From contig CAZYHV010000006.1 of NCBI GenBank assembly GCA_964647485.1, positions 1 to 64,000 of the forward strand: DNA of 64,000 nt, in the 5' to 3' direction. Under the pieces are notes generated by a model. It was not told where the DNA came from and ran no database searches. It was given only the letters and a program-made list of their open reading frames with translations. This stretch comes from FW021-bin31 sp964647485. Its GTDB lineage: Bacteria > Bacteroidota > Bacteroidia > Chitinophagales > Chitinophagaceae. A program made the position numbers and the translations under genes. Positions 53,525-62,587 of this stretch are shown in pieces. Position 1 is the stretch's first letter; the number at the start of each line of letters is the position of its first letter.

Positions 53525-54592
53525 ATGATTCAAAGCTCCATTAGATACGTTGTGATTCTGTTGCTATTGGGTGTGCCGATAATGGGTTCCGGACAATCAA
53601 CAGCACAGGACACAAAAGATACCCTAAAATTAAAAGGGATTACTTTCCCTCATGTTCATGATCCGGTCATGGCAAAGGAAGGGGATACCTATTATGTATA
53701 TGGCACCGGAGTAGGAATAAGTACGTGGTATTCTAAGGATCTTGTTCATTGGAAAAAAGGAAAGCCTGTTTTTGATAGTCTTCCGAATTGGGTTCATCAT
53801 GCACTTCCTCACTTTCAATATTCCAGTTCTATCTGGGCTCCGGATATCATTCATTATCAAGGGCTGTGGTATCTTTTTTATGCTTGTAATCAAACGCCCG
53901 GGAAACCGGATGCAGCCATTGGATTGGCTACTAATCCTACCTTAGATCCGGATCGTCCCGATTACAAATGGACAGATCGTGGGAAGATGGTACAATCGGT
54001 GTTAGGCAGAGATATGTGGCAGGCCATCGACCCGAATGCTGTGATAGATAAGAATGGACAGCCTTGGCTTGCTTTTGGCTCGTTTTGGGATGGTATTAAA
54101 TTGGTGAAAATGACGGATGATATGATGCAGCTGAAATGGCCGCAGGAATGGCATACCATTGCACGTCGTCCGAGTTCCCAGAAATTGTATGAATACGGGT
54201 TGCAGGATAGTCAAATTGAAGCAGCTTTTATCTTTCAAAATGGAGATTATTATTATCTTTTTGCTTCTGTAGGTATTTGTTGTAGGGGTATAAATGGAAC
54301 CTACCATGTCGTGGTCGGTCGTTCAAAAAATATTACCGGCCCTTATGTCGATAAAGCGGGTTTCTCCATGATGGATGGCAATGGAAATATCATAGCTGTT
54401 GGGGATGGCGAAAGATGGGCAGCCGTAGGACATAACTCGGCTTATCATCTGGATGGTAAAGATTATTTTGTAGTTCATGGTTATTCTATTCCCGATCATG
54501 GGGATTCAAAGTTGATTGTATCCGAAATTAAGTGGGATAAAGAAGGGTGGCCAATTATTCACCTACCAAAATTAAAAAATGAAAAAAATTAG
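53525..54592 (+). CDS. GH43-family arabinan endo-1,5-alpha-L-arabinosidase
   Basis: 355-aa GH43 enzyme with signal peptide (VILLLLGVPIMGSGQ). Catalytic base region HVHDPVMA (D46), then WAPDIIHYQGLWYLFYA, AIDPNAVIDKNGQPWLAFGS with a Ca/sugar-binding loop, and the catalytic Glu in DSQIEAAFIFQ. Close paralogue of the next gene, which it overlaps by 14 bp. The ATG at 53525 is used; a TTG at 53504 is the only alternative. Releases arabino-oligosaccharides or exo-acts on arabinan; specificity is not decided by sequence. Confidence 0.93.
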   Translation: MIQSSIRYVVILLLLGVPIMGSGQSTAQDTKDTLKLKGITFPHVHDPVMAKEGDTYYVYGTGVGISTWYSKDLVHWKKGKPVFDSLPNWVHHALPHFQYSSSIWAPDIIHYQGLWYLFYACNQTPGKPDAAIGLATNPTLDPDRPDYKWTDRGKMVQSVLGRDMWQAIDPNAVIDKNGQPWLAFGSFWDGIKLVKMTDDMMQLKWPQEWHTIARRPSSQKLYEYGLQDSQIEAAFIFQNGDYYYLFASVGICCRGINGTYHVVVGRSKNITGPYVDKAGFSMMDGNGNIIAVGDGERWAAVGHNSAYHLDGKDYFVVHGYSIPDHGDSKLIVSEIKWDKEGWPIIHLPKLKNEKN

Positions 54593-55571
54593 AAAAAAGA
54601 TACTGTTCTTATTGATTATAAGTTGTTCAATTGGGCTTTCAGGAGTTGCACAACAGCAGGATATTATTGTACATGATCCCAGTATTATTAAAGAAGGGGA
54701 TACTTATCATATTTTTTGTACAGGATTGGGTATTACTCATTGGTATTCCACCGATTTAAAACATTGGACAAAAGGGAAGCCTGTTTTTCAAAAAGCACCG
54801 AAATGGACTGATAAAGTAGTTCCGGGATTTAATAATGTAATGTGGGCTCCTGACATATCCTATTATAATGGGCTGTATTATTTATACTACTCTGTATCCG
54901 CTTTTGCTAAAAATACTTCTGCGATAGGAGTAGCCACTAATAAAACACTCAATGAAAAGGATCCGGATTATCATTGGGAAGACCATGGAATTGTCGTGGA
55001 GTCTGTTCCCGGTAGAGATATGTGGAATGCCATTGATCCTAATTTAGCGGTAGATAATGAAGGAACTCCCTGGATGTCATTTGGTTCCTTTTGGGAAGGA
55101 ATAAAGTTGGTTAAACTTGATAAAGATCGAATTCATGTGACCAAACCTCAAAAATGGTACACGATTGCGACCAGAAAAAGAACTTTTGGATTATCTGATA
55201 CGCTACCTGGCGATGCTGCCATTGAAGCACCGTTCATTTATCAACATGGAGATTATTATTATTTATTCGTTTCTTATGACTATTGTTGTCGTGGGGTAAG
55301 CAGTAGTTATAAAGTAAAAGTAGGTAGATCAAAGAAAATAACGGGACCTTATTTGGATATTGCCGGAATGCCGATGATTCAAGGAGGGGCTTCCACTATA
55401 TTGAAAGGAAATTCTCACTGGCCGGGACAGGGACATAATGCAATTTTAGAAGATAATGGAAAAACGTATTTAGTTGTTCATGCCTATGATGCAACAGATC
55501 ATGGGATACCAAAATTACGTATTTTACCTATTCGCTGGGAGAATGGTTGGCCGATGCTTATTACACCATAA
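54579..55571 (+). CDS. GH43-family arabinan endo-1,5-alpha-L-arabinosidase
   Basis: 330-aa GH43 enzyme with signal peptide (LLIISCSIGLSGVAQQ). D33 in VHDPSII is the catalytic base; MWAPDISYYNGLYYLYYS, AIDPNLAVDNEGTPWMSFGS and IEAPFIYQHGDYYYLF contain the other acidic residues. Tandem paralogue of the gene upstream. Followed after 5 bp by the GH127 gene, so translation is probably coupled. Confidence 0.93.
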   Translation: MKKIRKKILFLLIISCSIGLSGVAQQQDIIVHDPSIIKEGDTYHIFCTGLGITHWYSTDLKHWTKGKPVFQKAPKWTDKVVPGFNNVMWAPDISYYNGLYYLYYSVSAFAKNTSAIGVATNKTLNEKDPDYHWEDHGIVVESVPGRDMWNAIDPNLAVDNEGTPWMSFGSFWEGIKLVKLDKDRIHVTKPQKWYTIATRKRTFGLSDTLPGDAAIEAPFIYQHGDYYYLFVSYDYCCRGVSSSYKVKVGRSKKITGPYLDIAGMPMIQGGASTILKGNSHWPGQGHNAILEDNGKTYLVVHAYDATDHGIPKLRILPIRWENGWPMLITP

Positions 55572-55576
55572 TATAA

Positions 55577-57583
55577 ATGAATGAGATGTCTATAAAAAAG
55601 AATATTTTGATAGGATTATGTTTACTTTTTATCCTTGTGAATCCCTATCTCTCCTCTGCTCATTTCATTGAAGGGAAAGGGGATAAAGATTCTCTAAGTA
55701 ATAAAGTGGAATATTTTAAACTCCGTGATGTCAGGCTATTAAAAAGTCCGTTTAAAAAGGCTCAGGATGTAGATCTTTCTTATATTTTAAAGTTAAGTCC
55801 GGACAGGCTACTGGCGCCTTATTTAAAAGAAGCCGGGTTGCAGCCTACGGCAAAAAATTATCCCAACTGGGAAAGTCAGGGCTTAGATGGTCATATTGCA
55901 GGTCATTATCTTTCTGCTTTATCCATGATGTATGCTTCTACAGGAAAGCGGGAGCTGCTTGACAGGGTTCGTTACATGGTGGATGAACTGAAGAGGTGCC
56001 AGGAGCAGGATTCTTCCGGATATATTGGAGGAATCCCTAATGGAAAAGAGATGTGGAAGCAAGTGGCAGCAGGAGAGGTAGAAGCGGTGAAAGATCGCTG
56101 GGTGCCCTGGTATAATGTACACAAGATATTTTGTGGGTTACGAGATGCGTATTTGTTTGCCGGTAGCCGGGAGGCAAAAGAAGTTCTCATAAAACTATCT
56201 GATTGGTGTTGGCAGGAAACGCATAATCTTAGCGATAGTCTCATGCAAAAAATGTTGCAAACAGAATATGGAGGAATGGATAAAGTCTTGGCAGATTTAT
56301 ATGTGATTACCGGGAACAAAAAGTATCTGAAACTGGCAGAACGTTTTTCAAAAAGATCTCTTCTTGATCCACTCTTAAAGAAAGAAGATAAACTAACAGG
56401 ATTACATGCCAATACACAGATTCCGGTTGTGCTTGGTTTTGAACGGATTGCCGGGCTGACAGGAAATGGAGATTGGCAAAGGGCGGCAGGGTTCTTTTGG
56501 AACATGGTGGTTCATCATCGCTCGCTGGCTTTTGGAGGAAACAGCGTGGCGGAACATTTTAATCCTATTGATGACTTTTCTAAATTGATCGTTAGCCCCC
56601 AGGGACCGGAAACCTGCAATACCTATAATATGTTGAAGCTTACCCGAATGCTTTATCAGGAGAGTGGATCCCCATCGTATATCGATTTTTACGAAAGGGC
56701 GTTATACAATCATATTCTTTCTTCGGAGAATAGAAAAAAAGGAGGGTTTGTTTATTTTACCCCCGCTCGTCCTCGGCATTATCGGGTTTTCTCTCAGCCG
56801 GAAACCAGTTTCTGGTGTTGTGTGGGATCCGGTATGGAAAACCATTCAAAATATGGCGGAACCATATATGCGCATGCGAAGGATGCATTGTATGTTAACT
56901 TGTTTATTCCTTCCGAATTGAATTGGAAAGAAAAAGGGGTGAAAGTAATTCAAGAAAACCATTTTCCTGATGAAGATCAGACCCATTTAAAGATCGAAAC
57001 AGAAAAGCCGATCACTTTTACCTTAAAAATCCGCTACCCTTCCTGGGTAAAAAAGGATCGTTTACAGATCTTCCTCAATGGGAAAAAACAAAAAATTCAA
57101 GGGAATCCTGGAACTTATGTCAGTTTGAGAAGAAAATGGCAGGAGGGAGATCAGATAAAAGTGGTCTTGCCCATGCACTTTTCTATGGTTCCTCTTCCCG
57201 GTTCTACCGATTTTGTTTCCTTGAAGTATGGACCTGTGATTCTTGCAGCAAGAACGGGAACAAAAGAAATGAAAGGAGAATTTGCCGATACCGGTAGAAT
57301 GAGTCACATCGCTTCCGGTCCGTTATTTTCGATCAAAGATGCCCCTAAATTAGTAGGCTCCAGATCTGACATTCTCTCAGAGATTAAACGAGTTAAAAGA
57401 GATACATTGGTTTTTGAAGCGCCAGCAGCTATTTATCCTGAGAAATATAAAGACTTGAAATTGATCCCTTTCTTTCGGATTGGAGGTGCTCGTTATATGA
57501 TGTACTGGCAACAGACGACGAAAAACAACATGAAAAAAGCATTGGCAGTTGATGAAAAATTGGATGAAAGGAAAGGGGAATAA
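55577..57583 (+). CDS. GH127-family beta-L-arabinofuranosidase
   Basis: 668-aa (alpha/alpha)6-barrel enzyme of the former DUF1680 family. The proposed catalytic Cys pair is C414-C415 in FWCCVGSGMENHSKYG, and a Zn-binding Glu/Cys set is kept. GPETCNTYNMLKLTRMLY is a second conserved segment. The N-terminal signal-like helix (ILIGLCLLFILVNPYLSS) predicts export. GH127 cleaves beta-L-arabinofuranosyl bonds, so this adds a second anomer specificity to the alpha-acting enzymes. An in-frame ATG two codons downstream of the first Met is possible. Confidence 0.92.
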   Translation: MNEMSIKKNILIGLCLLFILVNPYLSSAHFIEGKGDKDSLSNKVEYFKLRDVRLLKSPFKKAQDVDLSYILKLSPDRLLAPYLKEAGLQPTAKNYPNWESQGLDGHIAGHYLSALSMMYASTGKRELLDRVRYMVDELKRCQEQDSSGYIGGIPNGKEMWKQVAAGEVEAVKDRWVPWYNVHKIFCGLRDAYLFAGSREAKEVLIKLSDWCWQETHNLSDSLMQKMLQTEYGGMDKVLADLYVITGNKKYLKLAERFSKRSLLDPLLKKEDKLTGLHANTQIPVVLGFERIAGLTGNGDWQRAAGFFWNMVVHHRSLAFGGNSVAEHFNPIDDFSKLIVSPQGPETCNTYNMLKLTRMLYQESGSPSYIDFYERALYNHILSSENRKKGGFVYFTPARPRHYRVFSQPETSFWCCVGSGMENHSKYGGTIYAHAKDALYVNLFIPSELNWKEKGVKVIQENHFPDEDQTHLKIETEKPITFTLKIRYPSWVKKDRLQIFLNGKKQKIQGNPGTYVSLRRKWQEGDQIKVVLPMHFSMVPLPGSTDFVSLKYGPVILAARTGTKEMKGEFADTGRMSHIASGPLFSIKDAPKLVGSRSDILSEIKRVKRDTLVFEAPAAIYPEKYKDLKLIPFFRIGGARYMMYWQQTTKNNMKKALAVDEKLDERKGE

Positions 57584-57691
57584 GCGTAGTGTTGTATTAT
57601 TTTAAAAGGAAAAACTTCTTCATATTCTCTTTCCACCGAATATTTTCTTTCAATCAGAAAATTGTATATTTAGAGCACTAAAAGATTCTAA

Positions 57692-60600
57692 ATGTATCGT
57701 GTATTGAGATCATTATTATTTACGCTTAGCTTTTTAATTACTTTTACTGCTTGGGTTAAGGGACAGATACCTTTCAACTATTCTGTTTCTTATGTTACTA
57801 TAAATGACGGACTTTCCAATAATAACGTGACTACCCTTTTTCAGGATAGTTTAGGGTATTTATGGATGGGGACCTATGACGGATTGAATCGTTATGATGG
57901 GTATGATTTTAAAGTGTATCGACATCGATTTGAGGATTCTTCTTCTCTGTTGGGAAACCGGATCGTATGTGTCAATCAGGATTTGAATAAAAATATTTGG
58001 ATTGGTACAAAGGAGGGGATTAATATCCAAAACAACTTAAAAACGAGCTTAGGGTCAGTAAAATATATATCTAAGGATTCTCAAAAGAAAAAAATCCTCA
58101 GAACCGGAATTACGGATATCGTCAGAGACGCGAAAGGGAATATGTGGGTAGGTACGGAGGGGGCTGGTGTCTTATATTCAAAACAGGGTAGTTTCCTTTT
58201 ATCACAAATTCCCTATGTACAGAATGGCGCAGAAAGAAATCAATATCCCGTAAGAGGAATAGCAATAAGTGATCATAAGGTGTGGGTCTTTATCAAGGAG
58301 GTGGGGCTCTGTCGTTTAGATTTTAAACAAAAAAAATTAAATGTTATTAACGCCAAATTGCGAAAAGCTAATTGCATGCGGGCTGATGGCAAAGGAAACT
58401 TATGGATCGGAACGAATAACGGATTATACAGATACCGTATTTCTTCAGGAGAATTTACCGCTTTCAAGAAGGGAAAAACAGGATTGTTATCTAATTTAAT
58501 AGAGACGATTTGCATAGACCGGAAAAGTAATATCTGGTTTGGTACGGATGGGGGTGGAGCAGCCATGATGACCCCGGAGGGACAATGCTATAAAATATCG
58601 GGAAACAGCAGTGAGGAATTTCCGGAAACCGCCTCTGTATTTTCTATCATAGAAGATAGAGCAGGTAGGATCTGGATGGGTACTTTAAGAGGCGGGGTGA
58701 TTATTTTAGATCCCAATAAACCTGCATTTAAGACGATTCGTCAAAATCCTTTGGCGAAGAGTAGTCTCGTAAGTAATTATATATTCTCTTTTTCTGAAGA
58801 CCATAACGGAAACCTGTGGATCGGTACTGATGGAGGAGGATTGAGTGTTTTTAATGAAAAAACGGGCCGTTATACGAACTATGTTCATCAGGAAAAGAAT
58901 CCTTACTCTTTGAGTAGTAATTTTATTACGGATCTATGTTTAGATAGCTCGGGTCAGATGTGGTTAGCAACCTGGGGAGGTGGGATTAACCGCTATCAAA
59001 CGACTCAAAAAAGATTTAAGCATTATCAAACCTTGGGAAAGTGGAATGAAAAGAAGAACTTTTTTAGTTTATATGTAGATCATGCCCATAATTTGTGGGC
59101 CGGAAGTATCGGAGGCGGCTTATTTAAATATGATTCATCGGAAGATAAATTTTTCCTTTATGACCATAATTTAAGGGATATAATTGCAATGTATGAAGAT
59201 CAGGAAGACCGTTTGTGGGCAGGTAATTTTGGTCAGTTGATAGAGATAGATAGAAAGAAAAAGAAGAATAAAAGATTTGATATTGGTCATCCTGTCCGCT
59301 CGATTTGTGAAGCAGGGAATCGTCGTCTTTGGGTGGGAACAGAAGGAGGAGGTCTCCTGTTATTTGATGAGAAGGATGGAATTCTGAAACGATATACTGT
59401 TAAAAATGGACTGCCTAGCGATAATATATTACAAATTTTGAAAGATGGGGAGGGTAATCTTTGGATGAGTACCTATGACGGACTATGTAATTTTATTGTT
59501 TCACAAGAAAGATTTATCAATTATTATCAACAGGAAGGGATTCAAAGTAACCAGTTTAATTATAATGCAGCTTTAGAGTTACAATCGGGAGCTTTTGTAT
59601 TTGGTGGAATTAACGGCTATACGCAATTTTATCCTGATAGTATTCATCCTTATCAAACGCATACCAATGTCCTTATTAATGAAATATGGGTCAATAATCA
59701 ACTTTTAAAGAAGAATAGCCGGTACGTTACAGAAACATCAAAGAATTTTATAAAGGAAATTACCCTTCCATACAACAAGTCTAGTCTTCGAATAAAATTT
59801 GTTGGAATTAATTATACCTTATCTCGAGAGCTTACTTATGCATATAGTCTTAAGAAGGACAATGATGCTTGGACTAAAAACGGAACTTCCCGGTCTATCA
59901 GCTTTTCTCATCTTGGGAAAGGATCATATTTTTTAAGGATAAAGGCTTTAGGAACAGGCGGTAGCTCTAATGATAAAAATACGATGCTGAAAATCATTGT
60001 ACTCCCTCCCTGGTATTGGAGCTGGTGGGCAATTCTAATATATGTATTTATAATAGGAGGGGTGATTCTCCTCTATGTTTCTTATAAAACACGAAGAACA
60101 AGGCTTAAATATGAGATTCGGCTTTCTCAGATGGAAGTGAAAAAGGAGAAAGAGCTGAATGAAAGAAAACTGAGTTATTTTACCGGAATGACGCATGAGT
60201 TCCGTACCCCTTTAACACTTATTATTAATCCCTTGAGAGAAATACTCAATGAAGATAAAACACATTGGAATAGATCTGACCTGAGGGTGGTCTATGACAA
60301 TGCAAGAAGGATGCTCAATTTAGTAGATCAGTTGTTATATTTCCGAAAACTGGATAAGGATTTACGGTTAAGAACAGCAAAAATTCGATTTTATTCTCTC
60401 TGCAAACAGGTTTGTGATAGTTTCCGGTTGTTAGCAAAAGATAAGGAGATACAGTTCGATCTTATTTGTGAAAATGAGGCAATTATTCTAAAATGTGATA
60501 AGGATAAAATGAATATTATTTTATATAATTTATTGAGTAATGCCTTTAAATTTACCGGGAAAGGGGGACGCGTTTCAGTAAAAATTAAAGAAAATAAAGA

Positions 60601-61798
60601 ACTCGTTTTTGTTGAAATATCAGACAGCGGAGTCGGGATAAAAGCCACTGAAGGCGAACGCATTTTTGATAAATTTTACCAGGAAAATAAGAATGCGGAG
60701 CTTTCGAAACCGATGGGCTTTGGTATAGGTCTACACCTGGTAAAACAACTAGTTGAAAAACACGGAGGCTCAATCCGGTATGCCAGCAAGCAAGGCGTGG
60801 GAACTACATTTTATCTTCGCCTCCCAAAGGACATTCCGATCGATTCCTCCACTGAAGAAGTTACAGCGACCCAAAAAATAGAACCCCTGAAAAAGGAAAT
60901 TGTAAAAACTCCTGAAAAAGAAAAGAAAGAAGTTAAGAATAAAATAGAGGGAGGAGAAGAATCTCAACTGGAGCCCCAATCTCCTGAATGGATATCTGCA
61001 AAACACTCGATACTAGTCATTGAGGATGACCCGGAAATGAGGAATTATGTAGTTAAAATTTTTTCCAAAGATTCCATTGTTTATAGTGCGTCTGATGGTA
61101 ATGAAGGACTGACTCTGGCAAGACAAAATATTCCGGATGTGATTATTAGTGATGTGATGATGGAAGGAAAAACCGGGATTGACTTATGTAGGCATATTAA
61201 ACAACATTCTTCCCTCAACCATATTCCTTTCATCTTAATGACAGGAAGTCCCTCAGAGGAGATGAGGTTGAAAGGGATAGAAGAAGGGGCAGACGGATAC
61301 ATTACCAAACCCTTCAGTAAGGAATTACTTAGGGCTAAAGTAGATAGCCTCATCAAAAATAGGAATAACCAACAACGATATTTCTATAACCAAGTCACTT
61401 TTAGAGAGGATGATTTGAGGATTTCCGAAAAAGAAAAAGAGTTAATCGATCAATGTATTGAGATTGTCGAGCAATTTTGTGATGAAGAAGGGTTTACGGT
61501 AAAGACCATTAGTAAAAAAATAGGGATGAGTCATTCTAATCTGTATAGGAAGATCAAGAAGATCACGGGGCAATCGCCAAGTGGATTTGTACGTTTTGTA
61601 CGATTGCGTAAGGCGGCTGAATATCTTATTTCGGGAAAATATAATGTAAATGAAGCTTCTTTTCAAGTGGGTTTTTCTGATAGCAGATATTTCAGAAAAC
61701 AGTTTAAGAAGTTATATGGGATGAACCCTTCCGAATTTAAAAAGAAGTATAAAAATATTTCGTTGGATAAGTTTAAGCGGAATAAAGGTGCTCCATAA
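57692..61798 (+). CDS. Hybrid two-component system (HTCS) sensor-regulator
   Basis: Single-chain sensor, kinase and regulator of 1368 aa. A signal peptide leads into a periplasmic double propeller of Reg_prop repeats (each with LWIGTxxGL-type motifs; the last near 600) and a Y_Y_Y domain (about 690-770), then one transmembrane helix (about 771-800). Cytosolic order: HisKA with phospho-His H835 in THEFRTPLTLI, HATPase (GFGIGLHLVKQLVEKHGG), a receiver domain with phospho-Asp D1154 in ISDVMM, and a C-terminal AraC-type HTH (about 1260-1360). It is expected to sense an arabinan-derived oligosaccharide and activate the upstream PUL. Confidence 0.96.
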   Translation: MYRVLRSLLFTLSFLITFTAWVKGQIPFNYSVSYVTINDGLSNNNVTTLFQDSLGYLWMGTYDGLNRYDGYDFKVYRHRFEDSSSLLGNRIVCVNQDLNKNIWIGTKEGINIQNNLKTSLGSVKYISKDSQKKKILRTGITDIVRDAKGNMWVGTEGAGVLYSKQGSFLLSQIPYVQNGAERNQYPVRGIAISDHKVWVFIKEVGLCRLDFKQKKLNVINAKLRKANCMRADGKGNLWIGTNNGLYRYRISSGEFTAFKKGKTGLLSNLIETICIDRKSNIWFGTDGGGAAMMTPEGQCYKISGNSSEEFPETASVFSIIEDRAGRIWMGTLRGGVIILDPNKPAFKTIRQNPLAKSSLVSNYIFSFSEDHNGNLWIGTDGGGLSVFNEKTGRYTNYVHQEKNPYSLSSNFITDLCLDSSGQMWLATWGGGINRYQTTQKRFKHYQTLGKWNEKKNFFSLYVDHAHNLWAGSIGGGLFKYDSSEDKFFLYDHNLRDIIAMYEDQEDRLWAGNFGQLIEIDRKKKKNKRFDIGHPVRSICEAGNRRLWVGTEGGGLLLFDEKDGILKRYTVKNGLPSDNILQILKDGEGNLWMSTYDGLCNFIVSQERFINYYQQEGIQSNQFNYNAALELQSGAFVFGGINGYTQFYPDSIHPYQTHTNVLINEIWVNNQLLKKNSRYVTETSKNFIKEITLPYNKSSLRIKFVGINYTLSRELTYAYSLKKDNDAWTKNGTSRSISFSHLGKGSYFLRIKALGTGGSSNDKNTMLKIIVLPPWYWSWWAILIYVFIIGGVILLYVSYKTRRTRLKYEIRLSQMEVKKEKELNERKLSYFTGMTHEFRTPLTLIINPLREILNEDKTHWNRSDLRVVYDNARRMLNLVDQLLYFRKLDKDLRLRTAKIRFYSLCKQVCDSFRLLAKDKEIQFDLICENEAIILKCDKDKMNIILYNLLSNAFKFTGKGGRVSVKIKENKELVFVEISDSGVGIKATEGERIFDKFYQENKNAELSKPMGFGIGLHLVKQLVEKHGGSIRYASKQGVGTTFYLRLPKDIPIDSSTEEVTATQKIEPLKKEIVKTPEKEKKEVKNKIEGGEESQLEPQSPEWISAKHSILVIEDDPEMRNYVVKIFSKDSIVYSASDGNEGLTLARQNIPDVIISDVMMEGKTGIDLCRHIKQHSSLNHIPFILMTGSPSEEMRLKGIEEGADGYITKPFSKELLRAKVDSLIKNRNNQQRYFYNQVTFREDDLRISEKEKELIDQCIEIVEQFCDEEGFTVKTISKKIGMSHSNLYRKIKKITGQSPSGFVRFVRLRKAAEYLISGKYNVNEASFQVGFSDSRYFRKQFKKLYGMNPSEFKKKYKNISLDKFKRNKGAP

Positions 61799-61882
61799 TG
61801 GGAACGCTTTTTTATTCTCTCATCTTTTAAAAGATGAAAAAAGACTTATTAATTTCTGTATAAGTGTAAAAAGAACAATCTT

Positions 61883-61914
61883 CCCCCCTTTTTTGATTAA
61901 ATATCCCCCCTTTT
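61883..61914. repeat. Direct repeat CCCCCCTTTT, 22 bp apart
   Basis: CCCCCCTTTT occurs at 61883 and again at 61905, so the copies are spaced by two helical turns, in the leader of the orphan HTH gene. TAATTTTG (61932-61939) fits a -7 box just downstream. A related CCCCC run occurs at 62508-62512 before the next gene. Confidence 0.5.
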
Positions 61915-62011
61915 GAGGTATTATATTATTATAATTTTGTTCTAGAGAAAGGAGACAAGGGAAATTTCGCAACTAAAATAGTTAAAAGTATAAACAAAAT
62001 ATCTATTTATT

Positions 62012-62485
62012 ATGAGAGAATTTTTACAAGACCCATCTTTATCAAATTCATCTGTACACCCTGCTTTATTTTATACTCAAGATCCATTAAGGGAGGAAGA
62101 AAAAGTTTTTGATGAAGGATTAATAAGAAAAGACTTAGAAAGGAATGCTGTTTTAACTGAATGTATTGGAGTCATTATTCAAAATATAGATAATCCGAAA
62201 CTCGGTGTGGATTTATTGTCCAGAAAAATGTTCATGAGTCATTCTTCATTATATAAAAAACTAAAAGAGTTGGTAGGGCTGTCCATCAATGAATTGATTC
62301 GTCACGTTAGACTAGAATATGCTTCCTTGATGTTGGTAGATAGTAACTGTAGAATCAATGAAGTGGCTTATAGAGCGGGTTTTAATAATGTCAAATATTT
62401 CAGAAAGCAGTTTAAGAAGTTGTATGAGCAAACGCCAACTGCATATAGGAATAGGGAGTCCGGGATAAAAGGAGGATTGAAATAA
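62012..62485 (+). CDS. AraC-type HTH transcriptional regulator, orphan domain
   Basis: 157-aa protein with a C-terminal HTH_18 AraC-type domain (about 45-148) and no sensor domain. The HTH is close to the last part of the HTCS at 57692: MSHSSLYKKLKELVG against MSHSNLYRKIKKITG, and FRKQFKKLYEQTPTAYRNR against FRKQFKKLYGMNPSEFKKK. The first 45 residues are unlike any named family. It lies between the arabinan HTCS and the next PUL and could be a helper regulator of either. Confidence 0.82.
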   Translation: MREFLQDPSLSNSSVHPALFYTQDPLREEEKVFDEGLIRKDLERNAVLTECIGVIIQNIDNPKLGVDLLSRKMFMSHSSLYKKLKELVGLSINELIRHVRLEYASLMLVDSNCRINEVAYRAGFNNVKYFRKQFKKLYEQTPTAYRNRESGIKGGLK

Positions 62486-62587
62486 TTCGAATAGAATACG
62501 AGTTTGTCCCCCATATAAAGAAATTGATGCATTTACCTTTGGCAGAGTAAACAAGGAAAGAATAACATTCAAGCAAGAACAAATTTT

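Noticed and set aside
61822..61837. Palindrome after the HTCS gene as its terminator
   Set aside because: CATCTTTTAAAAGATG is self-complementary but has A-rich, not T-rich, downstream sequence on the plus strand, so a terminator for the HTCS gene is not supported.
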